This document shows positions 26,809 through 33,523 of a stretch of 64,000 nt of DNA, in pieces. Origin of the DNA: Candidatus Peregrinibacteria bacterium (GTDB taxonomy: Bacteria > Patescibacteriota > Gracilibacteria > UM-FILTER-43-11); contig CP064978.1 of assembly GCA_016699515.1 (NCBI GenBank), forward strand, positions 186,001 to 250,000. The letters are read 5' to 3'. Within the stretch, counting starts at the first letter, position 1, and each line of letters starts with the position of its first letter. The notes beneath the pieces are model-generated. The model saw only the letters and a list, made by a program, of their open reading frames with translations, was not told where the DNA came from and did not search any database. The translations under genes and the position numbers were made by a program.

Positions 26809-27487
26809 ATTCTTTTAATAATTTTGTTAATGATCTGACAAACTGAATACCCGGTAACTTTTCCAATTCCAATACTTGAGGAAGCCTTAGGTAACCCTCT
26901 TCGATGTTGAGCATAGTTAAGCTGTTTTTTTTCATCGAAATGGTTTGCTTGCTTGTAATTGGAATGCCCCAGTCGATCAATTTTCCATACACAGGATTCA
27001 GCACGTCCTCTTCGTTGTTGTGACCGACCAATAAAGAAAAAAATCGACCAAACACCGCTTCCAGGTCGATGTTGATGTTGTTAATTTGAGTGATGGTCAC
27101 TTTTCCTCCTCCAATCGACGATCCTACCACGCTTAATTTTCGTTTGGCGTTTTTTAGAATGATGCGAACGGTATTGGGATGATGATCCGGAGCTTCTTCG
27201 ACGGTTATAAATTCGTAAGCTAATTTATTTTTCTTGGCAATTTTAAAGGCTTCTTTGATGTTGCTGTCGCTCGTCATCATTTTCATTACACCTGCCAGCA
27301 AAGCCCGATCGGTGGCATGACCTTGATACACTTGCGCAAAGGATCCGTATAAATAGAAGGTCACTTCGGTGGGGGTTCCCCGAAATAATGCGCGCGCAAT
27401 TTGGCCAATTTTACAGGCGCCGGCGGTGTGTGAGCTGCTGGGGCCCACCATAATGGGGCCGGCAACATCGAAGATTGAATTTTGCAT
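26807..27487 (-). CDS. sdaAB: L-serine dehydratase, iron-sulfur, beta subunit
   Basis: 226 residues. The family start IFDVAGPIMVGPSSSHTAGACKIG and a C-terminal ACT-like end (INNINIDLEAVFGRFFSLLVG) are visible. With SdaAA it makes the two-subunit enzyme found in Firmicutes and others. The ATG lies 57 bp upstream of the sdaAA start region, separated by the 26762-26808 palindrome. Confidence 0.92.
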   Translation of the reverse strand: MQNSIFDVAGPIMVGPSSSHTAGACKIGQIARALFRGTPTEVTFYLYGSFAQVYQGHATDRALLAGVMKMMTSDSNIKEAFKIAKKNKLAYEFITVEEAPDHHPNTVRIILKNAKRKLSVVGSSIGGGKVTITQINNINIDLEAVFGRFFSLLVGHNNEEDVLNPVYGKLIDWGIPITSKQTISMKKNSLTMLNIEEGYLRLPQVLELEKLPGIQFVRSLTKLLKE

Positions 27488-27490
27488 ATG

Positions 27491-27598
27491 CTCCTTCGCA
27501 TTAACTTCCCATTATGCGCCGAAGCTTAATTAACTCTTTTGCATTAATTGAGCAAATGCTATGGCGCATTATACAAAATAATGGCTTAAGCGAAGGTG
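27491..27598. repeat. ~108-bp imperfect nested inverted repeat
   Basis: CCTTCGC-TTAA at the left end pairs with TTAAGCGAAGG at the right end, and inner ATTATGCGCC pairs with GGCGCATTAT. TTAATTAACTC and ATTAATTGAG form the innermost part. It lies between the divergent sdaAB and folP genes, and looks like a small palindromic element. Confidence 0.6.
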
Positions 27599-27662
27599 TA
27601 TAAATGGGCGTTTGACTTCACTTTATCAAACCGGGGTAAATTGTCCACTTAACTTTTTAGTT

Positions 27663-27700
27663 GTCGGTTGAAAGTTGAACGTTGTATGTTGTAAGTATGA
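27663..27700. repeat. GTTGAAAGTTG/GTTGTAAG repeat at the folP start
   Basis: GGTTGAAAGTTGAACGTTG followed by TATGTTGTAAGT runs up to and into the folP ATG. Related to the inverted repeat at 37821-37897, which touches the ung ATG in the same way. Confidence 0.6.
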
Positions 27701-28467
27701 AGTTTGACCTTTCCAAAAAACACATCATGGGCATTCTCAATGTGACTCCTGATTCGTTTTCGGACGGCGGTCGCTATCGCTCAGTTAAGAGTTTAGAGTT
27801 AATCATTAAGAGCTTTATTGAAAAGGGAGTTTCGATTATCGATGTGGGGGGTGAGTCGACTGGCCCTGGTTCTACCAATGTTTCGGAGGCCGAGGAACTT
27901 GAACGAGTTCGACCGGTGATCGATTTGATTGCGGAACAAAAGCTTTATGAACAGGCGCTGTTTTCGATCGATACCTACAAAGCGTCGGTGGCTGAATACG
28001 CCCTTAAAAATGGCTTTGGCATGGTGAACGATGTTACGGCGTTGCGAGGGGATCCACGCATGATCGATGTTTTACTTCAATACAAGCCGTATGTGGTTTT
28101 GATGTATTCCAAAGATTCCACGGCGCGAACTACGGCTACTGCGGTTGAATATGACGATGTGATTGAAACGGTTGCCCAGTTTTTAAATGAACGGATTGAA
28201 TTGGTACTGAATGCCGGTTTTCCGAAAGATCGCATCATTATCGATCCGGGTATGGGGGCGTTCGTTAGCGCCAATCCAGATTATAGCTATCAGATTTTAG
28301 ATCGGCTGCCTGAGCTTAAAAAACTAGGTTATCCCATTTTGGTCGGTGTATCGCGTAAGTCCTTTTTGGGTGGAAAATTAGAAGAACGCGACCCAAAAAG
28401 TTGGGAGCTATCCCAAAAAGCCCTCGCCGATGGGGCGAGTATTGTGCGGCTGCATCAGGTCCAATAA
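27697..28467 (+). CDS. folP: Dihydropteroate synthase
   Basis: 256 residues from the ATG at 27697. HIMGILNVTPDSFSDGG, IIDVGGESTGPGS, MVNDVTAL and IIDPGMGAF are DHPS motifs. It joins pABA to hydroxymethyl-dihydropterin pyrophosphate. SVKSLELIIKS (~29-39) is encoded by a copy of the AT-rich repeat (27783-27812). The C-terminus stops at IVRLHQVQ, ~8-10 residues shorter than usual, and overlaps the convergent gene at 28455 by 13 bp. The 15 bp before the ATG are part of a GTTGTAAG-type repeat. Confidence 0.92.
   Translation: MKFDLSKKHIMGILNVTPDSFSDGGRYRSVKSLELIIKSFIEKGVSIIDVGGESTGPGSTNVSEAEELERVRPVIDLIAEQKLYEQALFSIDTYKASVAEYALKNGFGMVNDVTALRGDPRMIDVLLQYKPYVVLMYSKDSTARTTATAVEYDDVIETVAQFLNERIELVLNAGFPKDRIIIDPGMGAFVSANPDYSYQILDRLPELKKLGYPILVGVSRKSFLGGKLEERDPKSWELSQKALADGASIVRLHQVQ
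27783..27812. repeat. AT-rich dispersed repeat inside folP
   Basis: AGTTAAGAGTTTAGAGTTAA and a following ATTAAGAG resemble the intergenic repeat units. Here they are read as SVKSLELIIKS in a surface region between conserved DHPS motifs. Confidence 0.5.
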
Positions 28468-28838
28468 CTACCACCAGTAACAACGCGGTGTTGTACCCTT
28501 CTTTGAGCTCCTTCTGGCACAGGCTCAAGTGCCAACGTTTGTGGCTGAGAATGTTCTGTTAACACTGGGTTTAACCATGCTCTTACACCGCCCCTACGAT
28601 CACTTGTTACGTGTAAACGGCCATCCTTAAATGCACGTATGAGCGCTTTTCTGATTCTTTCTTCTATAATTCTTCGTACCAATGTGGCTAGTTCTTCGCG
28701 TTCTTTTGCCAGGATGGCTTCGTCGTCCTCAAGCGTTCTTGTTGTTGCATACCCTGTTTCCTCATCGCCTTTTTGCTCAGCAAATAAACTGTCATCGGGT
28801 AAATACGCTTGCCAATCCTCGGGGAATGATAGCTTCAT
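28455..28838 (-). CDS. Small protein of unknown function
   Basis: 127 residues; no family recognised. Acidic N-terminus (FPEDWQAYLPDDSLFAEQKGDEE), a helical Glu/Arg-rich middle (EREELATLVRRIIEERIRKAL) and a polar C-terminus. It is the second gene of a two-gene minus-strand unit: it starts 12 bp after the stop of the small gene at 28851-29069. Its end overlaps the folP stop. Function cannot be inferred. Confidence 0.5.
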   Translation of the reverse strand: MKLSFPEDWQAYLPDDSLFAEQKGDEETGYATTRTLEDDEAILAKEREELATLVRRIIEERIRKALIRAFKDGRLHVTSDRRGGVRAWLNPVLTEHSQPQTLALEPVPEGAQRRVQHRVVTGGSYWT

Positions 28839-28850
28839 GAGGTGCAGGGT

Positions 28851-29069
28851 TTATTGGTTAAGAATGTTCAAGATGATTGCGATTTTCTCTCTTTCTCGTT
28901 TTTGCCGTTCTCTCATCGAATCTCCATCATGCGTTGTTAAATCTGGCACTTCGGTTGGTACCACTTCAGTGCTTCTGTCAAAAACATCAGGATTTCCCAT
29001 TTCAGGTTCATAATCACCTTCTAGGTCTTCCCAGTTTTGTCCGCCAATGTCTATTCTTGCAATTCCCAT
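28851..29069 (-). CDS. Small acidic protein of unknown function
   Basis: I chose the ATG at 29069 (72 residues, MGIARIDIGGQNWEDLEG) rather than the longer frame, because the near-consensus promoter at 29099-29128 would start transcription at ~29092. The protein is acidic, with a charged end (MRERQKREREK). It is cotranscribed with 28455-28838. Such small two-gene units under a strong promoter are often regulatory or toxin-antitoxin-like, but nothing here proves it. Confidence 0.5.
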   Translation of the reverse strand: MGIARIDIGGQNWEDLEGDYEPEMGNPDVFDRSTEVVPTEVPDLTTHDGDSMRERQKREREKIAIILNILNQ

Positions 29070-29098
29070 GTGGGCAACGGTTAATTGAGTTAAGACCC

Positions 29099-29128
29099 AT
29101 TTTACTCGGTGTTTCCTGTTTTTGTCAA
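29099..29128 (-). promoter_or_regulatory. Near-consensus sigma70 promoter for the small two-gene unit
   Basis: Minus strand: -35 TTGACA (29128-29123), 18-bp spacer, -10 TAAAAT (29104-29099). Divergent from the PTPS gene at 29169. Confidence 0.7.
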
Positions 29129-29168
29129 GTTGGGTTCGTGGTATACTGCCAGTACTTAACCATTTTTT

Positions 29169-29624
29169 ATGTTGGTTGGAAAAGAATTCACCTTTGATGC
29201 GGCTCATTTTTTGCCTCAGTACTATGGCAAGTGCGAACGTATGCATGGCCATACCTACAAATTGCGTGTGGTGGTCGAAGGCAAAGTAGGCGAAAACGGT
29301 TTAGTGATCGATTTTGTGATTTTAAAGCGCATTGTAAAGCGTCAGGTTTTGGATCTCCTCGATCATCAGGTGATCAACGATGTGATCAAAATTGCTTCGT
29401 GCGAAAACACCGCTCAATGGATTTGGGAGCAATTAAGTGATCTTGAAACCTTAATTCAACAAGAATTGGACGATCCGAATTTACCCGATTCGATCACCAA
29501 ATACTTTAATGATCAAAATGGCGAAGGAATGGACACCTCGGAATTTTCCGATCAAGTTCGTTTGCACGAAGTAACGCTTTGGGAAACCCCTACCTCGTTC
29601 GCCTCGTATCAAGGCTCACTCTAG
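29169..29624 (+). CDS. queD: 6-pyruvoyl-tetrahydropterin synthase/QueD family, CExxHGH (PTPS-I/III-type) motif
   Basis: 151 residues. Zinc ligands are His13 (FDAAH), His26 and His28. The catalytic motif is C22-E23-R-M-H26-G-H28. A plain QueD has CxxxHGH. Cys followed by Glu (CExxHGH) is the pattern described for COG0720 members with both QueD-like and PTPS-III activity. PTPS-III converts dihydroneopterin triphosphate to 6-hydroxymethyl-dihydropterin and replaces FolB. It sits upstream of folK, a lipoprotein and folE, with no folB in the window, so folate synthesis is its likely role. Confidence 0.85.
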   Translation: MLVGKEFTFDAAHFLPQYYGKCERMHGHTYKLRVVVEGKVGENGLVIDFVILKRIVKRQVLDLLDHQVINDVIKIASCENTAQWIWEQLSDLETLIQQELDDPNLPDSITKYFNDQNGEGMDTSEFSDQVRLHEVTLWETPTSFASYQGSL

Positions 29625-29648
29625 TTAAGAGTTAATAATTAAGAGTTA
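29623..29648. repeat. AT-rich dispersed repeat between PTPS and folK
   Basis: AGTTAAGAGTTAATAATTAA and a following GAGTTA fill the whole gap, overlapping the PTPS stop and reaching the folK ATG. It therefore forms the folK ribosome-binding region. Confidence 0.7.
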
Positions 29649-30169
29649 TGAACTCAACTACTTGTTACCTGTCCCTCGGTTCGAACATTGAGGATCGCAT
29701 GGCTCACATGGAAGATGCGCTTTCCATGCTTGCGAAAGACGAGTTGATCGAACTGGTGAAAACCTCAAAAATTTACGAAACGGAGCCGTGGCCGCTCGAG
29801 GACCATCCCAAAAAAGAAGCGGGCCAATCGTGGTTTTTAAACCAGGTTATTCAAATTAAAACGGCGCTCGACCCGCACGAGTTACTGGTGGTTTTGCAGC
29901 ATATTGAACGCACATTGGGGCGCATCACTAAAGATCATTGGGGGCCGCGGACCGTCGACCTCGATCTGCTTTTGTATGGCGACCAAGTGATCGAATCGAG
30001 CGAACTCACTGTGCCGCATCGTCACATGAATGACCGCGAATTTGTCCTGATTCCTTTGCTCGAAATCGCCCCCGATCTTGTTGATCCCGTGAGCGGCGAA
30101 CGCTACGATTTTTTGTTGAAACAAATTCAAAATGGACCTACAGTAAAAGCCTACTCATTTATTTTATGA
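29648..30169 (+). CDS. folK: 2-amino-4-hydroxy-6-hydroxymethyldihydropteridine diphosphokinase
   Basis: 173 residues. CYLSLGSNIEDR at the start, SKIYETEPW, FLNQVIQI and the signature GPRTVDLDLLLYG, then VPHRHMNDREFVLIPL. It transfers pyrophosphate from ATP to hydroxymethyl-dihydropterin, the step before FolP. The stop overlaps the ATG of the following lipoprotein (30166-30169). Confidence 0.94.
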   Translation: MNSTTCYLSLGSNIEDRMAHMEDALSMLAKDELIELVKTSKIYETEPWPLEDHPKKEAGQSWFLNQVIQIKTALDPHELLVVLQHIERTLGRITKDHWGPRTVDLDLLLYGDQVIESSELTVPHRHMNDREFVLIPLLEIAPDLVDPVSGERYDFLLKQIQNGPTVKAYSFIL

Positions 30170-30603
30170 AATTAATTATTTCCCTCTTTTTGGTTTTTGC
30201 CCTGTTAACCGGTTGTCAGCCTTCCGGTTGGTTTGGAGGCAGCTCTTCGGACGAAAATTCAATCACTGGGGATGTTGCGTTAAAAGTGGGTGAATTTTAT
30301 GATATCGAAGGGGTTTATCGGGTTATCATAGGTGATATTCAAGATTCCCGCTGCCCTTCGGATGTGAACTGCATTGTGGCTGGCCAAGCGCGCGTTGCTG
30401 TATTGGTTATGGCTTTAGATACTCAAGAAACCACAACATTTTCCCTTTCAACCGATGCCATGGGTGAGCAGGGTGATCGCGCCCAATTTGGGCCCTACAC
30501 TTTGGTTTTAACCAACCTTTTGCCGTATCCCATCTCTACTCAATCGGTGTCATCCAAGGACTATTCCGTTCACTTTCATTTATTTAAATCTCATGAATCT
30601 TAA
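30166..30603 (+). CDS. Lipoprotein of unknown function inside the folate operon
   Basis: 145 residues. Signal MKLIISLFLVFALLTGC with lipobox LLTGC (Cys17). The exported part has DSRCPSDVNCIVAGQARVAV, a DSRCP-x4-C pattern that I have seen in small conserved lipoproteins but cannot name; the two Cys could form a disulfide. It overlaps folK by 4 bp and folE by 11 bp, so translation of all three is coupled. No link to folate chemistry is evident. Confidence 0.7.
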   Translation: MKLIISLFLVFALLTGCQPSGWFGGSSSDENSITGDVALKVGEFYDIEGVYRVIIGDIQDSRCPSDVNCIVAGQARVAVLVMALDTQETTTFSLSTDAMGEQGDRAQFGPYTLVLTNLLPYPISTQSVSSKDYSVHFHLFKSHES

Positions 30604-31144
30604 AGTCATTCAAGCTAACATTCAGTCAATTTTGACCGAACTGGGTGAGGACCCAAATCGCGAAGGGCTTTTAGAGACCCCGGAACGCGTTGCCAAAAGT
30701 TACGAAAAGCTCTTTGGCGGTTATACTCAAAAGCCCGAAGATGTGATTACGGTTTTTCAGAACGAGGGGTATGATGAGATGATTATTGCCAAAGACATCG
30801 ATTTTTATTCCACCTGTGAGCATCATATGCTGCCGTTTTTTGGAAAGGCTTATGTGGGCTATATTCCGAATGACAAAATCATTGGGCTTTCGAAATTACC
30901 CCGTTTGGTCGAAATTTTTTCACGGCGTCTTCAAAATCAAGAGCGACTGACTAAACAAATTGCCGATACACTCACTGAGCAGCTCAATCCAAAGGGGGTG
31001 GGAGTGGTTTTAAAAGCTGAGCACTTTTGCATGAAAGCTCGTGGGGTCGAAAAGCAAAATTGCGAGATATCCACATCGTCGTTTACTGGGCTTTTTATTA
31101 AAAACCTGAACACACGTACGGAGTTTCTTAGACTTATCGGATAG
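30593..31144 (+). CDS. folE: GTP cyclohydrolase I
   Basis: 183 residues. Zinc ligands Cys75, His78 (STCEHHMLPFFG) and Cys146 (AEHFCMKARGV). GYIPNDKIIGLSKLPRLVEIFSRRLQNQERL and RTEFLRLI fit FolE type I. It converts GTP to dihydroneopterin triphosphate, the PTPS substrate. Last gene of the PTPS-folK-lipoprotein-folE unit. Confidence 0.95.
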   Translation: MNLKVIQANIQSILTELGEDPNREGLLETPERVAKSYEKLFGGYTQKPEDVITVFQNEGYDEMIIAKDIDFYSTCEHHMLPFFGKAYVGYIPNDKIIGLSKLPRLVEIFSRRLQNQERLTKQIADTLTEQLNPKGVGVVLKAEHFCMKARGVEKQNCEISTSSFTGLFIKNLNTRTEFLRLIG

Positions 31145-31158
31145 TCATTCGTATTGTT

Positions 31159-31235
31159 GACCGAATAGTGGGCCGCATTGAAGGCCGATTAGGTGGCCGC
31201 ATAGGGGATGTTACGATTCGGGCCACAATTCGGTC
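31159..31235. terminator. Long hairpin after folE
   Basis: GACCGAAT (31159-31166) pairs with ATTCGGTC (31228-31235), extended by GGGCC/GGCCC. The loop holds GGCCG-containing near-repeats. It may terminate folE transcription or be a REP-like element; no strong T run follows. Confidence 0.4.
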
Positions 31236-31261
31236 CAGGCGTAGCTGGTCTACAATTTGTA

Positions 31262-31860
31262 TTATTTTCTTAAGCAAAGAAACTGACTCACCCAAACATT
31301 GTCGCCTTCGGTAATCAATCGGTCTCCTTCAATTCCGAATGCCAGTTCGTGTGCCGCTTTAGTAACGTGTTTTGGGAAATGATTGTAGCATTCTATGGTG
31401 TAGCTCCTTGCCCGTCCCGTAGGATGAGCGGTTTGCGGTAGTGAATGTTTAAAATACAAACCAATCCTCCTTCTTTCACTATGCGATAACATTCATCCAG
31501 AAAGCGATCTACTTTTTTAAGATGCACCATCGCCATGCTTGAAAATACAAAATCAAATGAGTTGTCGGCAAACGGCATTGCTTCCATGTCTGCCAATACG
31601 GTTTCAATTTGGCCGGTTTTTTGTTGAATCTTTTGCAGCATTTCCGCCGACACGTCCAGAGCGGTGACGTTGGCTCCCGCTTTTAGCATTTTCATGCTCA
31701 ATCGCCCGGTTCCCGCACCAGCGTCCAGCACCTCTTTTCCTTCAATCATTTTTAAATATGGATCAAAACAGCCATGTTCAAAGCTATCCCAATACTTTTC
31801 TTTGTCGTCGTATTCAAACGCATAACGCGCGTAGCCTTCTTCGGGTGATAGTTTTTTCAT
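31262..31860 (-). CDS. Class I SAM-dependent methyltransferase, one frameshift
   Basis: From the ATG at 31860: ARYAFEYDDKEKYWDSFEHG, motif I EVLDAGAGTGRLSMKML, LDVSAEML, then FDFVFSSMAMVHLKKVDRFLDECYRIVKEGG. The frame stops after NIHYRKPLILRDGQGATP. One base short at ~31400-31415 would continue into SYTIECYNHFPKHVTKAAHEL...SQFLCLRK, ending at 31262, a normal C-terminus for this fold (~199 residues). Substrate unknown. Confidence 0.7.
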
Positions 31861-31882
31861 GATGATAATTTACCCTACCTTT

Positions 31883-32024
31883 TGCAAATACCAAATAACA
31901 AATAAACAAATCACAAACAAATCCTAATTTCCAATAACGAATTTTTAAAATTTTGATACTAAAATAGATATTTTATATTTGTTATTTCTGTGATTATTGT
32001 TTGTAATTTGTATATTCGGTATTG
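31883..32024. repeat. AT-rich imperfect inverted repeat (CAAATAACAAAT family)
   Basis: CAAATAACAAATAAACAAAT near 31888 pairs with ATTTGTTATTTCTGTGATTA and TTGTTTGTAATTTG near 31975-32010. Nothing else is seen in the gap between the divergent methyltransferase and YgjP-like genes. Confidence 0.6.
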
Positions 32025-32033
32025 TTAATTCGT

Positions 32034-32744
32034 ATGAATCAGATCGTTGAACATTCCGGGGTGACGATTCAGATCAAAAAAAGCGCTCGCGCTAAGCATT
32101 TGCGTCTTTCCATTGATCAAGCTGGTCAGTTTAAGCTTACCATGCCGCGATTTGCAGTTCAATTGCAGGCGATCCAGTTTTTAAATCGACATGCGTCTTG
32201 GATCGAGAAGCAGCAAATGCGTTTAGTCGCTCAAAAATCCATTCACCCGGATCGTACCTATCAACCAGGCGAAACCTTTTTTTATTTGGGAGAACCTCTG
32301 GCACTCACTTTTTTTTCGGGTTATCGGGTCACGCGAGCGCAAGTGCGAGGCGACCGTCTTGAGGTCTATTCACGAGACTCTGCCGACTCATTGGCAACTA
32401 AAAAAGCGATTGAATCGCTATACCGTCGTAAGGCCGAAGAAGTCATTCGTGATCGTTTGGATTATTTTAATGCATTTTATGGATTTCCATTTAAGCGAGT
32501 GACCTTTCGTAATCAAAAAAGCCGATGGGGGAGTTGTTCGGCCCAAAAAAATCTCAATTTTAACTGGCGTCTCATTATGGCTCCGATTGAAGTGATTGAT
32601 TATGTGGTGGTGCACGAGCTTTGTCATTTGCGACAAATGAATCACTCGGCGCGCTTTTGGGCGCTTGTTGCCGATCAGATTCACGACTATAAACATCGGC
32701 GGACATGGCTAAAAACCCATTCGTATTTACTCAAGCTAAATTGA
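32034..32744 (+). CDS. YgjP-like metallopeptidase (DUF45, M48-related)
   Basis: 236 residues from the ATG at 32034. KSRWGSCSAQKNLNFNWRL is followed by VVHELCHLRQMNHSARFW: HExxH with the third ligand downstream, the YgjP/WLM pattern. Zinc peptidase-like cytoplasmic protein, often next to restriction or stress genes elsewhere. Real substrates are unknown. Confidence 0.85.
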   Translation: MNQIVEHSGVTIQIKKSARAKHLRLSIDQAGQFKLTMPRFAVQLQAIQFLNRHASWIEKQQMRLVAQKSIHPDRTYQPGETFFYLGEPLALTFFSGYRVTRAQVRGDRLEVYSRDSADSLATKKAIESLYRRKAEEVIRDRLDYFNAFYGFPFKRVTFRNQKSRWGSCSAQKNLNFNWRLIMAPIEVIDYVVVHELCHLRQMNHSARFWALVADQIHDYKHRRTWLKTHSYLLKLN

Positions 32745-32819
32745 TTGACGTGTAGCGTAGGTCATCGGCATTGGTGATGCGGTGTAGTATACTTGCCACG
32801 AATTCATTATTTATTCTTC

Positions 32820-33479
32820 ATGAAGACCCTTTCCTTATTTTTAATTTCACTTTTTATGCTCAGCGCCTGTTCCGCCCCCTCGGACCCTATTCAAACTCCT
32901 GATCCTTCTTTGAACACGGAAGCCACGGGTGCGACTCTAAAAAAAGCGACTTTTGCCGGTGGTTGCTTTTGGTGCATGGAACCTTCGTTTGAGGCACTTG
33001 CTGGCACGGTTGATGTTGTAGTGGGCTATGCCGGCGGATCCGAAGCCGACGCGAGTTATCGAAAAGTGAGTACCGGTCAAACGGATCATCGCGAAGCAGT
33101 CGAAATTACCTATGACCCAAAGGTGGTTTCGTACGAGACTTTGCTTGATACGTTTTGGCGTCAGATCAATCCCACCGATGCCGGTGGACAGTTTGCCGAC
33201 CGAGGCCATCAGTACACCACGGCGATCTATTATCGGAACGATGAAGAAAAAAACGCAGCAGAAGCCTCGATCGCAGCCTTAAACGCCAGCAAAAAATTTG
33301 ATAAACCTGTCGCTACGGTTCTTGTTCCCTACTCCACCTTCTTTTTAGCAGAGGACTATCATCAGGACTTTTATAAAAAAAGTTCAGAACACTATGAAGC
33401 CTATAAAAAGGGTTCAGGACGGGCTGATTTTATTTCTGAAAATTGGGCCAAAGAGGAAGCGTTGAAGTATTCCCGATAA
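32820..33479 (+). CDS. msrA: Peptide-methionine (S)-S-oxide reductase, lipoprotein form
   Basis: 219 residues from the ATG at 32820. Signal MKTLSLFLISLFMLSAC with lipobox (LSAC, Cys17), so the enzyme is exported and membrane-anchored, unlike typical cytoplasmic MsrA. Catalytic Cys49 in FAGGCFWCMEP; VVVGYAGG, TGQTDHREAVEITYDP and DRGHQYTTAIYY complete the family. It repairs oxidised Met in surface proteins. A strong terminator follows. Confidence 0.93.
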   Translation: MKTLSLFLISLFMLSACSAPSDPIQTPDPSLNTEATGATLKKATFAGGCFWCMEPSFEALAGTVDVVVGYAGGSEADASYRKVSTGQTDHREAVEITYDPKVVSYETLLDTFWRQINPTDAGGQFADRGHQYTTAIYYRNDEEKNAAEASIAALNASKKFDKPVATVLVPYSTFFLAEDYHQDFYKKSSEHYEAYKKGSGRADFISENWAKEEALKYSR

Positions 33480-33484
33480 CTTTT

Positions 33485-33516
33485 AAAAAAAGGCGGCCAA
33501 ATGGCCGCCTTTTTTA
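33485..33516. terminator. Bidirectional rho-independent terminator
   Basis: A7-GGCGGCC-AAAT-GGCCGCC-T7 type hairpin. It serves msrA (plus) and the anti-sigma gene ending at 33524 (minus). Confidence 0.9.
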
Positions 33517-33523
33517 GTTTGTT

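Noticed and set aside
29169..29624. Plain queuosine QueD
   Set aside because: CExxHGH motif and folate neighbours favour a PTPS-I/III role; no queC, queE or queF in the window. A dual role is not excluded.
31145..31261. Tandem GGCCG repeats as CRISPR-like array
   Set aside because: Units are short and irregular, without spacers; better explained as a hairpin.
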